DNA from: Deinococcales bacterium
Lineage (GTDB): Bacteria; Deinococcota; Deinococci; Deinococcales; JAAFIG01
Length of the DNA stretch: 64,000 nucleotides
Direction of reading: 5' to 3'
NCBI GenBank assembly: GCA_025352125.1
Contig: JANXTZ010000018.1
Location: 1-64,000, forward strand
Part shown: piece after piece, positions 37,155-46,068 of the stretch
How the letters are laid out: each line of letters starts with the position of its first letter
Numbering within the stretch: the stretch's first letter is position 1
The notes under the pieces: generated by a model
Database searches by the model: none
Told to the model about the DNA's origin: nothing
The model's input: the letters and a program-made list of their open reading frames with translations, nothing else
Translations under genes and position numbers: made by a program

Positions 37155-37219
37155 GGTTCTCCCCTTGTGGTTGATCGCGCCGATCACGGCGTTTGAATGT
37201 GTCTTTGACTTTGCACAAC

Positions 37220-37245
37220 AATAAAAAAGCACCGTCGAACGGCGC
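37220..37245 (-). terminator. intrinsic terminator inside the nrdJ leader
   Basis: Read on the minus strand, a 7-bp stem GCGCCGT-TCG-ACGGTGC (one G-U pair in RNA) is followed by TTTTTTAT. It lies about 65 nt before the nrdJ start and roughly 150 nt after the best promoter. It could end transcripts from the upstream peptidase gene, but that gene's stop is 420 nt away, so attenuation of nrdJ is at least as likely. Confidence 0.6.
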
Positions 37246-37368
37246 GGGTCGTGTGAAATTATCTTGTGAAGCCCGAGTTGGTGTTGTTGAGCCTGCTTTG
37301 AGCGGTGTTGATCGGTTTCTCGAGCATCGTGATCTCCGCGAGACGACCCTGGAATGCCATGTGGCATA

Positions 37369-37384
37369 TGACCATATCTAGTGC
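37369..37384. promoter_or_regulatory. nrdJ: candidate NrdR box
   Basis: On the minus strand GCACTAGATATGGTCA agrees with the known NrdR consensus (ACACWATATATWGTGT) at about 11 of 16 positions. It follows directly after the predicted -10 of nrdJ, where NrdR sites usually lie. A clear second tandem box is not seen, which lowers confidence. Confidence 0.35.
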
Positions 37385-37396
37385 GTCCGCATAAAA

Positions 37397-37427
37397 ATAA
37401 TACTACCTATTGGGTGTTGCCTGTCAA
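37397..37427 (-). promoter_or_regulatory. predicted sigma70-type promoter for nrdJ
   Basis: Minus strand: perfect -35 TTGACA (37427-37422), then TATTAT (37402-37397) 19 nt later or TAGTAT 16 nt later. Transcription would start near 37390, leaving a leader of about 235 nt before the nrdJ ATG. The rest of the gap up to 37662 holds only short weak hairpins and no convincing gene. Confidence 0.5.
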
Positions 37428-37662
37428 GTGCGGGTGGTGTTTCGTCTGGAACGTAACACTTGAGGCTCGGGTGTCAAAAACCCGATGCCAGACACCAAAC
37501 TCGTGGATTAAATCACAAAAAACTTGTGGGGCACGTTACCCTCAAGGTTTTCATGCACATCATTTTGCAACATGGCTCTTGTCGCTCGAGACCAACAACC
37601 CAGTTGCACTTGTCGCATATCTTGAGAGACAGGTTTTGAAGGTCAAACAATTTAGGGAAAAT

Positions 37663-38709
37663 CTACTGACTCAACCATGCGCTCAACAGCTTCAAAGCCG
37701 CACTCAAGTCATCTTTGTGCACGGTCTCCTGAACGGTGTGCACATAACGGCTTGGCAAGGACAATGTGATGCTTGCCACGCCCGAGCGACTGCGCTGAAT
37801 CGCGCCCGCGTCCGTGCCGCCGAGGGGCAGAACCTCGAGTTGGTATTTTATTTTTTTCTTGTCGGCAAGATCGGCAAATTCCTCGACCAGCCAGTGCGTT
37901 GCGACCATGCTCGAGTCAAAGACTTTGATGCCCACACCGTCGCCCGTCACGGTCACGGATTCCTCGTTGCCAACGCCTGGAATGTCCACGGCAAGTGTGG
38001 TGTCCAAGCCTATGCCAATGTCAGGTTCGATGCCGTGTGCCGCAACCACCGCGCCGCGCAAACCAATTTCTTCCTGGACGCTGAAAACCGCATAAATATC
38101 GTCCTTGTGTTGTTTGCCCTGCAAGGCTTTCAGCGTCTCGAGCAGCACAAACACCCAGATTCGGTCATCGAGGCATTTGCCCGCAACATACGCGCCGACC
38201 TCACGGAAGGTTTGGGTCAAGCCCACCGGATCACCAATGCGGACTTTTTCTTTGACTTCATCGGCGCTCAAACCCGTGTCCACAAAAAATTGTTTGATCT
38301 CAGGATTTTTGGCGCGTTCCTCAATGCTCGAGATGTGCACCGGACGCCCCGCAGGTTGCAAAATCCCTGGCAGATCGCCGTCTTTGCTGCACACCACAAC
38401 CTGACGGGCGAACAGGTTGCGGGCGTCAAAACCACCGAGCTGTTGCACCCGCAAGAAACCCTTGTCGTCAATAAATTTCACCATGAAACCAATCTCGTCC
38501 ATGTGCGCCGAGAGCATGACCTTGCGCACGACAGCGTTTTTCTTGGGTTTGACCGTGGCACGTTTCAGGGCGATCAGATTGCCGAGTGCATCCTCACGGA
38601 TTTCGTCCACAAGCCCTTTTAACTCGAGCCTCACGATCTCGCGCACGCGCTCTTCGCGCCCAGGAACGCCAGTCACCTCACTCAAGACTTTCAACAATGC
38701 AATGTTCAT
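37663..38709 (-). CDS. M42-family metallopeptidase
   Basis: About 348 residues from the ATG at 38709 (GGTGG just ahead; an ATG at 38718 is an alternative). M42 aminopeptidase features: SAHMDEIGFMV with metal-binding His-Asp, CLDDRIW with the bridging Asp, SVQEEIGLRGA with the catalytic Glu pair, GLDTTLAVD and GGTDAGAIQ. Family members form large tetrahedral cytoplasmic complexes and trim peptides. Complete. No terminator is obvious until the hairpin at 37220-37245. Confidence 0.9.
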   Translation of the reverse strand: MNIALLKVLSEVTGVPGREERVREIVRLELKGLVDEIREDALGNLIALKRATVKPKKNAVVRKVMLSAHMDEIGFMVKFIDDKGFLRVQQLGGFDARNLFARQVVVCSKDGDLPGILQPAGRPVHISSIEERAKNPEIKQFFVDTGLSADEVKEKVRIGDPVGLTQTFREVGAYVAGKCLDDRIWVFVLLETLKALQGKQHKDDIYAVFSVQEEIGLRGAVVAAHGIEPDIGIGLDTTLAVDIPGVGNEESVTVTGDGVGIKVFDSSMVATHWLVEEFADLADKKKIKYQLEVLPLGGTDAGAIQRSRSGVASITLSLPSRYVHTVQETVHKDDLSAALKLLSAWLSQ

Positions 38710-38840
38710 TGCCACCATGATACTGCGAACTTGTCCACCAAATTTCGGGTATCACGACAATCTTGTGACAGTTGCCCTCGAGTACAGTTTTGACCTTGCA
38801 CAGCGTTAAGATACTTCATACCAACTGGGAGGTGTGGGCT

Positions 38841-39416
38841 TTGAGTAAAACGCGATTGGAAGCTTTCAGCGACGGGGTCATTGCGATCATTATTACGATC
38901 ATGGTGCTCGAGTTGAAAATGCCGCACGGTGAAGACTTTGAAGCACTCAAGCCCTTAATTCCAGTGTTCTTGAGTTATGCCATGAGTTTTATTTTTGTTG
39001 GCATTTACTGGAACAACCACCATCACACCATGCAGGCTGTGGAAAAAGTCAACGGTAAAATCTTATGGGCGAACCTGCACCTGCTGTTTTGGCTGTCGTT
39101 GATTCCGTTTGCCACGAATTGGTTGGGCGAAACTGGATTTGCCTCTCGTCCGGTTGCCGTCTACGGTGTGGTGATGCTGATGTGTGCCATCGCATACACC
39201 ATTTTGGTGCTGGCGTTGATCGATCTTCACGGTAGCGATTCAAAACTTGCTCGAGCCATTGGCAGTGACGCCAAAGGCAAAATCTCGTTGCTGTTTTACA
39301 TCATTGCGATTCCGACGGCATTTTACAACAATTGGATTGCGCTTGCTTTGTACCTCTCGGTTTCGGTCATCTGGTTTTTACCGGACCGCCGCATCGAAAA
39401 TGTGCTGAAAAATTGA
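38841..39416 (+). CDS. TMEM175-family (DUF1211) potassium channel-like protein
   Basis: A 191-residue protein. I choose the TTG at 38841 because GGGAGGTG lies at 38827-38834 with ideal spacing and because the family begins with the SKTRLEAFSDGVIAIIITI motif. The FSD signature of helix 1 and NHHHTM are typical; six helices are predicted. Bacterial TMEM175 proteins form tetrameric K+-permeable channels. It faces away from the peptidase gene. Confidence 0.85.
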   Translation: MSKTRLEAFSDGVIAIIITIMVLELKMPHGEDFEALKPLIPVFLSYAMSFIFVGIYWNNHHHTMQAVEKVNGKILWANLHLLFWLSLIPFATNWLGETGFASRPVAVYGVVMLMCAIAYTILVLALIDLHGSDSKLARAIGSDAKGKISLLFYIIAIPTAFYNNWIALALYLSVSVIWFLPDRRIENVLKN

Positions 39417-39459
39417 GTTTTGAAAGGATCGAGTTCAAACTTTGGCTTATGATGACACC

Positions 39460-40134
39460 ATGACAGCATTCAAAACAAGCAAGAAAGCTCTTTTTGTCTG
39501 GGGCGGCTGGGAGGGTCACGAACCCAAACAATGTGTCGATTTGTTCGTCCCAATCCTTGAGGCTGAAGGTTTTGAAGTCACCATCTCCGACACGCTCGAC
39601 ACCTACCTCGAGACTGAATTCATGCAAAGCCAAGATTTGATCGTGCAGGTCTACACCATGAGCACCATCACAAATGAACAAGAACGCGGCTTGCTCGAGA
39701 CGATCAAAGCTGGCACGGGTTTTGCGGGCTGGCACGGTGGCATGGCGGACGCGTTTCGCAACAACCCCGAATACCAATTTATGGTCGGCGGTCAATGGGT
39801 GGCGCACCCTGGCAACATCATTGATTACACTGTCAATATTTCTTCGAGCGACCCGTCCTCGAGTGACCCGATAGTGGCGGGATTACAAGATTTTGTCATG
39901 CACTCGGAGCAATACTACATGCACGTTGACCCAGGCAACGAAGTCCTCGCCACCACGACCTTCAACGGCGAGCACTGCGAGTGGATTACGGGCACGGTCA
40001 TGCCCGTGGTCTGGAAGCGACGCTGGTGTGCTGGGCGCGTGTTTTACAGTTCACTCGGGCATGTGCACAGCGATTTTGACGTGTTTGAAGCTCGAGAAAT
40101 TATGCGGCGCGGAATGCTCTGGGCGGCACGGTAA
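39460..40134 (+). CDS. ThuA-like domain protein
   Basis: A 224-residue protein from the ATG at 39460. [41 protein letters not shown] and [15 protein letters not shown] are the hallmarks of the ThuA-like glutamine-amidotransferase fold, often found in sugar catabolism loci (trehalose utilisation). The catalytic role is unproven for the family. It stands alone between an ion channel and a kinase-like gene. No strong ribosome site is visible. Confidence 0.85.
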   Translation: MTAFKTSKKALFVWGGWEGHEPKQCVDLFVPILEAEGFEVTISDTLDTYLETEFMQSQDLIVQVYTMSTITNEQERGLLETIKAGTGFAGWHGGMADAFRNNPEYQFMVGGQWVAHPGNIIDYTVNISSSDPSSSDPIVAGLQDFVMHSEQYYMHVDPGNEVLATTTFNGEHCEWITGTVMPVVWKRRWCAGRVFYSSLGHVHSDFDVFEAREIMRRGMLWAAR

Positions 40135-40196
40135 GAGCGCAATACACCATTGCAAGTATGTCTTTGACGCTGATCGCACCCATAAAATAAACCCAA

Positions 40197-41075
40197 ATGA
40201 ATGATCTTTTTGGTGTTCTCGAGCAATATGGTTTGTCTGATGTGCGCCTTCAACCCCTTGGTGACACCGAAAACAGCAATCACAAAGTCAGCACGGCAAC
40301 GGGTGAGCATTACGTTTTGCGTCAACACCGTTCCACGCACAGTCTCAATGCGCTCGAGTCTGAAATGCTGCTGCTCAATCACTTGCATCAACACAATCTC
40401 GAGGTTCAACGCCCCGTGCCATTGTCTGACAGAAATTTCATTTGCTCGAGTAAACTTGGGCGCTTTTCCTTGCTTTCCTGGATTGATGGGGAGGTGCTCG
40501 AGCGTATCAATGAAATTCAAACCGAAACGGTTGGCGTTTTGCTGGCACGTTTTCATAAGGTTGCTCGAGATTTCACGCCACCCGCAGGCTTTGAACGCCT
40601 GCAATACGACAGCCAATATCTCGAAGATACCTTGAATGAATTGCGTGCAATTGATTGGTTGCAGCCCGACATGGCGTTGTTTGAGCACAGCATGGTTCGA
40701 GCGCAACAGATTTTTGATGAGCCAAACATTCCCAAAAGTTTGATTCACGCCGACTTGCACCCAGGAAACATGGTCTGGCAGGGTGAAAAAGTTGCCATGA
40801 TTGACTTTGACTGTTGCGGCTTTGGACCTGTTTCTTATGACATCACCACCACGTTTGGATACCTTGAGACTGAAACTCGAGACGCATTTTTGCGCGGTTA
40901 TGAAACGATATTGCCTCTGCCAGCAGGCTTCTTAGAAACACGCAAACTGTTCACGATTGCTGAGTGGCTGACCAATTTGGCGTTTTTGGCATCTCGAGTT
41001 CAAGACCGTGAATACGTTGACACGATTATGCTTCCAGGGTTGCGTGAACAACTGCCCAAAATCCTCGAATCTTGA
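40197..41075 (+). CDS. aminoglycoside phosphotransferase-fold kinase
   Basis: A 292-residue protein with the APH/choline-kinase fold: SLIHADLHPGNMVW (catalytic Asp and Asn) and MIDFDCCGFGP (metal-binding Asp). The N-terminal lobe has HYVLRQHRS. Homoserine kinase-like and fructosamine kinase-like enzymes share this layout; the substrate cannot be told. Not in a clear operon: the aminotransferase gene follows after 36 bp, so the two may be cotranscribed. Confidence 0.82.
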   Translation: MNDLFGVLEQYGLSDVRLQPLGDTENSNHKVSTATGEHYVLRQHRSTHSLNALESEMLLLNHLHQHNLEVQRPVPLSDRNFICSSKLGRFSLLSWIDGEVLERINEIQTETVGVLLARFHKVARDFTPPAGFERLQYDSQYLEDTLNELRAIDWLQPDMALFEHSMVRAQQIFDEPNIPKSLIHADLHPGNMVWQGEKVAMIDFDCCGFGPVSYDITTTFGYLETETRDAFLRGYETILPLPAGFLETRKLFTIAEWLTNLAFLASRVQDREYVDTIMLPGLREQLPKILES

Positions 41076-41111
41076 AAGCGTGAATCTGGCTTCTCGAGTT
41101 AAGCTTGGGAT

Positions 41112-42272
41112 ATGAACCAGAATTACGATGACCTGACAGCCGAAGACATTTACGACCTGGATTCGATCAAATGGAATTACTTTGAGCGCGACGTGCTGCC
41201 GTTATGGGTTGCGGACATGGATTTCTTGCCCGCGCCAGAAATTCTGAGCGCGTTAAAGGCACGGCTCGACACCTGGTTGGGTTACGGAAGCATGTCAGGC
41301 AATCCCAAGCTACTGGGTGGCATTGTGGCGCACATGGCGGGATTTGGCTGGACAGGTTTGGAACCCAAAAACATTTGGCTGGTTTCTGGGGTTGTGCCGG
41401 GCATGTACGCCAGCGTTTTGGGACTCTCGAGCGTGAATGATGAGATCATCACCCAAACCCCGATTTACCCGCCGTTCATGGGTTCGATCAAAGACCACAA
41501 CCGCACCATGCTCGAGAATAAAATGTTGATTGCGGACAATCAATGGATCATTGATTTTGACCACCTCGAGACGCTGGTCACGCCAGGTACACGAATTTTG
41601 ATGATCTGCAACCCGCACAACCCAACAGGACGGGTTTTTACCAGATTTGAACTCGAGAAACTGGCGGCGTTCGTTTTAAAGCACCGCTTGTATGTCATCT
41701 CCGACGAGTTGCACGCCAACCTCATCCTCGAGCCTGGAGCGACACACATTCCATTTGCCTCGCTCAGTCCAGAGATTTCAGATCGCACCGTGACCATCAC
41801 CGGACCGTGCAAAACCTTCACCACCGCAGGCTTGGGCATTGGCGCGGTCATCAGTACCAACCCTAAATTGCTCGAGCGGATTCAAGCCGCCACCAAGGGT
41901 TTGATGGGACACCCGAACATCATGTCTGAAACGGCTTGGCTTGCAGGACTTGAGGCTGGAATGCCGTGGCTCGAGAAAACAAAAACCTACCTGCAGGCCA
42001 ACCGCGAATTCTTGGGCGCGTACCTGCGCCAACATCTGCCAGAAGTGAAGTGCATTCTGCCCGAAGCCACCTACCTCGCGTGGATCGACTTTAATGCCTA
42101 CGCGCAAGCGCCAGAAGTTCAAAAATTCTTGCTCGTGACTGCCAAGGTTGGACTGAACGAGGGCACGAACTTTGGTGCGGATTGCACGGGCTTTGTGCGG
42201 CTCAATTTTGCCACCAGCCGTCAAGTTTTGACCCAAGCCTTGGAGCGAATTCGAGAAGCCATTAAGGGTTGA
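41112..42272 (+). CDS. PLP-dependent aminotransferase, MalY/PatB (cystathionine beta-lyase) type
   Basis: A 386-residue fold-type I enzyme. LPLWVADMDF is the MalY/PatB start signature; NPHNPTGRVF binds PLP, SDELHANL holds the PLP-pyridine Asp, and GPCKTFTTAGLG carries Schiff-base Lys234 (the family norm is SxSK, here GPCK). It likely cleaves cystathionine or related C-S bonds. Its end overlaps the end of the convergent serine hydrolase by 11 bp. Confidence 0.88.
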   Translation: MNQNYDDLTAEDIYDLDSIKWNYFERDVLPLWVADMDFLPAPEILSALKARLDTWLGYGSMSGNPKLLGGIVAHMAGFGWTGLEPKNIWLVSGVVPGMYASVLGLSSVNDEIITQTPIYPPFMGSIKDHNRTMLENKMLIADNQWIIDFDHLETLVTPGTRILMICNPHNPTGRVFTRFELEKLAAFVLKHRLYVISDELHANLILEPGATHIPFASLSPEISDRTVTITGPCKTFTTAGLGIGAVISTNPKLLERIQAATKGLMGHPNIMSETAWLAGLEAGMPWLEKTKTYLQANREFLGAYLRQHLPEVKCILPEATYLAWIDFNAYAQAPEVQKFLLVTAKVGLNEGTNFGADCTGFVRLNFATSRQVLTQALERIREAIKG

Positions 42273-43287
42273 GTAGCAATTTTGACATCTCTCGAGAGAC
42301 TGTTTCCAACGGTGAATGGTCTTGATTGCAGAACAAAATAATGGTCAGTTTTTCGCCTGGGTATTTGATGAGCACCGTGCGATACCCTGGCAACTCGCCC
42401 GTATGAATGTATCGTTTGCGTCCAAAACGAGTGTCAATAAACCAACCATACCCATAACCGCCCAAACCAGGCTTGAAGACTTCGCCATTCTCTCGAGCAT
42501 CCATCAATTCACTCCAACGGTACAAATCGTCCAGGGTGCTGACCAAGGCGGCATCACCTGCTGGTGGCATCAATGCCAGTTTCGGAATAATGGTCCAATT
42601 TTGCGTGTACCCGCTTGAGACTCCAGTCATTCCAGCCTCGAACATGCCCGTATTTTTCAACCCCGCAGGTTTGATAACAAGCTCATGCACGGCTTGATTA
42701 AATGGCATTCCAGAAACCTTTTCAACGATGCTCGAGAGCAGCACATAACCTGTGTTGGAGTATCGAAATCGTGTGCCTGGTCTAAACTCGAGATTGTTTT
42801 TTCGAGCTTGTAATAAAATTCTTTCGGTTGCGTCTTTTCGTGTCATAAACTCGAGATAGGCTTTTGAATACAAGCCCAATTTCTCTTCGTAATCTGGAAT
42901 GCCCGAAGTGTGACGCAGCAAGTGCCCCACTGTGACGGCTTGCCAGGTTTTAGGGCATTGCTCGAGATACGCGCAAATCGAAGTTTTGAGTTTTAAACTA
43001 TTTTGATTTCGAAGTTTTAAGACTGTCATTGCCGTGAACATCTTCGAGATCGAAGCCACATGATGCCGCGTCACGGGCGTGAACGGAATGCGTTTTGCTC
43101 GGTTGGCAAAACCGTAACCTTTGCGCAGTAAGATTTTCCCACCTCGAGCAATCAGCACCGCACCAGAAAACCTTCCAGAATTTGTCAACCTCGAGAGCAT
43201 CGCATCAATCTCGAGGCTTGGGTCATTGGAACTTGCCAAAACGCCAAGGCTCAAAAAAATCAACAGACAAGCCAAAACAACTTTCAT
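42262..43287 (-). CDS. secreted beta-lactamase-like serine hydrolase
   Basis: A 341-residue protein from the ATG at 43287. A signal peptide (MKVVLACLLIFLSLGVLAS) precedes a class C beta-lactamase/D-peptidase fold: Ser79-x-x-Lys82 in ASISK, YSN in RYSNTGY, and HTG in YIHTGELPGY. All catalytic elements are present. Substrates vary widely (peptidoglycan stems, esters); resistance activity cannot be assumed. It is downstream of xylB on the same strand with about 25 bp between them. Confidence 0.87.
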   Translation of the reverse strand: MKVVLACLLIFLSLGVLASSNDPSLEIDAMLSRLTNSGRFSGAVLIARGGKILLRKGYGFANRAKRIPFTPVTRHHVASISKMFTAMTVLKLRNQNSLKLKTSICAYLEQCPKTWQAVTVGHLLRHTSGIPDYEEKLGLYSKAYLEFMTRKDATERILLQARKNNLEFRPGTRFRYSNTGYVLLSSIVEKVSGMPFNQAVHELVIKPAGLKNTGMFEAGMTGVSSGYTQNWTIIPKLALMPPAGDAALVSTLDDLYRWSELMDARENGEVFKPGLGGYGYGWFIDTRFGRKRYIHTGELPGYRTVLIKYPGEKLTIILFCNQDHSPLETVSREMSKLLLNP

Positions 43288-43312
43288 GGTTTTATCTTGG
43301 CACACCCGAGCA

Positions 43313-44734
43313 TCAATTGATTTTCGCGTACAAACCTTTAAACCGCCCGTAAGCTTCCTCGAAATTTCCACGTGGGTCAGCGACCAATTGCGGTTTTGGT
43401 GCAAACTTTAACGTATCTTCGCAACTCGAGAACACGCCGCTTGCCACACCCGCCAGCAATGCCGCACCCTTGGCGGAAGCACTGGAAATTTCGCTGGTGT
43501 AAAGCGGGCGCTGCAAGGTGTCAGCCAGCAATTGTCGCCAGAGTTGAACCCTTGTGCCACCGCCAGCAAGCCGCAAGCTTGGGACTTCAATTCCAGTCTC
43601 GAGCAGCGCCTCAAAGCCGTCACGCACTGCAAATGCCACGCCCTCAAAGGCGGCTCGCATCAGATGCCCTCGGGTGTGTGAAAGCGCCAATCCAACCCAC
43701 GCCCCTCGAGCATTCGGATTGAGGTGCGGTGTGCGTTCGCCCATCAGGTACGGCAAAAAACTCAGACGATTTGTATTTTCAACCGCAAACGCCTCGAGGT
43801 AGGCGGTTTCCCAGTCCAAACCGAGCATTCCCCGCACCCATTCGAGCGCCAATCCAGCGTTTTGCATGGCTGCCATCGCGTACCAACCTTTGGGTGTGAC
43901 AGCACGGTACAAGTGCGTGCGCAAGCTGCTGTCAATAATCGCGGCATCTCGAGGGGCGACAATTTGCGCCCCCGAACCAATTGAAAGTTGCACCATTCCA
44001 GGTTGCAGGATGCCACTGCCGAACATTGCCGTTGGCGTGTCGCCGCCACCCATTGCAACGGGAATTCCTGCCCGTAAACCCAGTTGGCTGGCTGCGCCGC
44101 TCGTGAGTGTCCCAGCAATTTCACTCGAGCCTTTCAACGGCGCAAATAACTTTTGGGGAAGCTCGAGTTTTTCCATAATCTCAAACGCCCAGTCGTCTCG
44201 CTCGAGGTCGTAAAGCAGGGTGCCGCTTGCGTCTGAAGGCTCACCAAAGGCTTGTTTGGTCAGTTGAAAGCGCAGCCAGTCTTTGGGTTGAAACGCCCAA
44301 CGCGCAGTTTTGAGAATCTCAGGCTCATGCCTTTTTAACCACAACAAACTTGCCCCCGCCATGCCCGTGACCAGCGGATTTGCCAGCCGTTGCAAGGTTT
44401 GAGGCTCGAGATTTCTGTACTGTTCTATTTCTAAACTCGAGCGTGTGTCAGCCCACAAGATGGCGTTTCGCAAGGCTTGACCGCTTGCATCGGACAGCAC
44501 CACGCCGTGCATCTGACCCGAAAAACCAATGGCATTGATTTTATTTTCGTGACCAAGCTCAAAGGTTGCCGCGCGCGCCGCAGTCCACCAGTCGTTGGGG
44601 TTGGATTCCGCCCAGCCAGCTTGCGGCGCATGAACGGTGTAGGCTCGAGTTGCCTCGGCAACAATTTGAGCGTTTTCGTCAAGTAAAATTGCTTTTAGTG
44701 AACCCGTTCCCAAATCCAGACCAAGCAGCATCAT
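43313..44734 (-). CDS. xylB: xylulokinase (FGGY family)
   Basis: A 473-residue FGGY kinase. LGLDLGTGSLKAILLD is the phosphate loop, GFSGQMHGVVLSD the xylulokinase-specific segment, and LRLAGGGTRVQLWRQLLAD the ATP-binding motif near the C-terminus. It phosphorylates D-xylulose, the product of polyol dehydrogenases such as those at 49.4-52.6 kb. It follows lacI on the minus strand; GAGGTGA precedes the start (a second ATG is 3 nt on). Confidence 0.9.
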   Translation of the reverse strand: MMLLGLDLGTGSLKAILLDENAQIVAEATRAYTVHAPQAGWAESNPNDWWTAARAATFELGHENKINAIGFSGQMHGVVLSDASGQALRNAILWADTRSSLEIEQYRNLEPQTLQRLANPLVTGMAGASLLWLKRHEPEILKTARWAFQPKDWLRFQLTKQAFGEPSDASGTLLYDLERDDWAFEIMEKLELPQKLFAPLKGSSEIAGTLTSGAASQLGLRAGIPVAMGGGDTPTAMFGSGILQPGMVQLSIGSGAQIVAPRDAAIIDSSLRTHLYRAVTPKGWYAMAAMQNAGLALEWVRGMLGLDWETAYLEAFAVENTNRLSFLPYLMGERTPHLNPNARGAWVGLALSHTRGHLMRAAFEGVAFAVRDGFEALLETGIEVPSLRLAGGGTRVQLWRQLLADTLQRPLYTSEISSASAKGAALLAGVASGVFSSCEDTLKFAPKPQLVADPRGNFEEAYGRFKGLYAKIN

Positions 44735-44778
44735 TCACCTCGAGAATATTTTGCAAAGTAAATCATTTGAAAATCAGA

Positions 44779-45798
44779 TTACTTCTTTTTGGCTGGCGGC
44801 GCACAACTCCCGCGCCGAATCAAAGTGCCTGGGAAACGTTTGCGCACCACGCGTTTCAAATCGCGGCTTTGAATCGCATCGATCACGATTTTGGCGGCGG
44901 CAAGACCCATGTCCTCGATGGGTTGAATAATCACGTCGAGCGGTGGGTCTACCAGACTGGTCCAAGAATAATCGTCGAAGGTCAAAAACGAGACATCTTC
45001 AGGAATCCGCAATTTCAGTTCCCTGATGGCTCTAAACGCACCGGCGGCTTCGTTGCCGGTCATCGAAAAAATGGCGGTGGGCGGCTCGGGAAGGCGCAGC
45101 AACTCGAGCGTCAAATTGTACGCACCCTCCTCGCTCAAGGTCGCGCCGTGTTGATAGGCTTTTGGCAGGCGCAAGCCGAGGGATTTCATGACGTTTGGAA
45201 AAGCCTTGCCGCGTTCGTCTTGCAGTTTTTCGGCGTCGAACACGGTCAATGCCGCAATGCGCTTGTGACCCAAATCGTGCAGGTAACGCACACCCATTTG
45301 CACACACTCGGCATTCTCGAGGAGCACATGTCCAAACGGGCTGCCAGCCAGAAAGTGATCAATCTCGAGAATATACGTCCCCTGTTCAAAAAGGCGCTTT
45401 AAATACTCGAGGTTGCCCGAACCGAACGCCGAGCGCACGATGAGACCACTAACGCGGTGTCCGTGAAACATTCGCAAGTTTTCAAGCTCCAAGTTGCTGT
45501 CGTATTCGTTGTCAGCAACGATTAAGGCGTAACCTCTAGCGTGCACGGCTTTGGCAACCGTGCGGGTGAGTTGGGCAAAGAACGGTTCGATGATGTTACC
45601 GACCATCAAGCCGATGGTGTGGCTGTGACCGCGCCGCAATGCCCCCGCCGTGCGGTCGGGTTCGTAATTGAGGTCGTTAATGGCTTTGGTGACACGCTCG
45701 AGCGTCGCTTTGGTCAAGAGTTGCGGTTCGTTGATGGCACGTTTTGCAGTTGTCGCAGAGACTCCAGCCCTTCTGGCAACATCGTGAATATTGGTCAC
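44779..45798 (-). CDS. LacI-family transcriptional regulator of the polyol locus
   Basis: A 339-residue regulator starting at GTG 45798. The helix-turn-helix is NIHDVARRAGVSATTAKRAIN, followed by the hinge (NYEPDRTAGALRRG) and a periplasmic-binding-protein-like sensor domain. It faces the importer operon across 270 bp and precedes xylB. One of the three matching operator candidates covers its own start codon, suggesting autorepression. Confidence 0.9.
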   Translation of the reverse strand: MTNIHDVARRAGVSATTAKRAINEPQLLTKATLERVTKAINDLNYEPDRTAGALRRGHSHTIGLMVGNIIEPFFAQLTRTVAKAVHARGYALIVADNEYDSNLELENLRMFHGHRVSGLIVRSAFGSGNLEYLKRLFEQGTYILEIDHFLAGSPFGHVLLENAECVQMGVRYLHDLGHKRIAALTVFDAEKLQDERGKAFPNVMKSLGLRLPKAYQHGATLSEEGAYNLTLELLRLPEPPTAIFSMTGNEAAGAFRAIRELKLRIPEDVSFLTFDDYSWTSLVDPPLDVIIQPIEDMGLAAAKIVIDAIQSRDLKRVVRKRFPGTLIRRGSCAPPAKKK

Positions 45799-45804
45799 GT
45801 GAGC
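45793..45804. promoter_or_regulatory. LacI operator candidate 1, over the lacI start codon
   Basis: GGTCACGTGAGC, centred on CACGTG, matches the two sites at 45855 and 45948. The central CG fits LacI-family operators. It overlaps the GTG start codon of the regulator itself. Confidence 0.5.
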
Positions 45805-45854
45805 ATTCTAACCACAAGGGCTTTACAAATGTAAGTTTGATCGTGTAGAGTTCT

Positions 45855-45866
45855 GGACACGTGACC
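45855..45866. promoter_or_regulatory. LacI operator candidate 2
   Basis: GGACACGTGACC followed by ATTTA. It lies 62 bp from candidate 1 and 93 bp from candidate 3, distances close to whole helical turns, so looping is possible. Confidence 0.55.
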
Positions 45867-45947
45867 ATTTAGAAGATTCTTGAATTCCTGCATTTTGCAT
45901 GGCTCGAGAAACCAAATTTTTAGTGTAGTTTTGTTTTTGACGAAAAT

Positions 45948-45959
45948 GGACACGTGACC
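45948..45959. promoter_or_regulatory. LacI operator candidate 3
   Basis: GGACACGTGACC followed by ATTTA, identical to candidate 2 over 17 bp. It lies about 110 bp before the binding-protein gene. An 11-bp inverted pair CTCGAGAAACC (45903-45913) and GGTTTCTCGAG (45978-45988) brackets it. Confidence 0.55.
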
Positions 45960-46068
45960 ATTTAAAGATTTTAGCCAGGTTTCTCGAGGGGGTGAAATCA
46001 CCAGCGCCACAATTGGAAGTCTCAAATCGGTAACAAAAAGTCCTTTCAAGCAAAAAACAGGAGATCAG

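Noticed and set aside
34194-37367. 71-residue N-terminal extension of NrdJ
   Set aside because: It would run through the terminator hairpin and the promoter-proximal leader, and it has Gln/His-rich composition unlike the enzyme. The ATG at 37154 has a good ribosome site.
37155-37400. cobalamin riboswitch in the nrdJ leader
   Set aside because: No B12-box or the conserved core sequences were seen, and the leader of about 235 nt shows only a simple terminator. A different attenuator is proposed instead.
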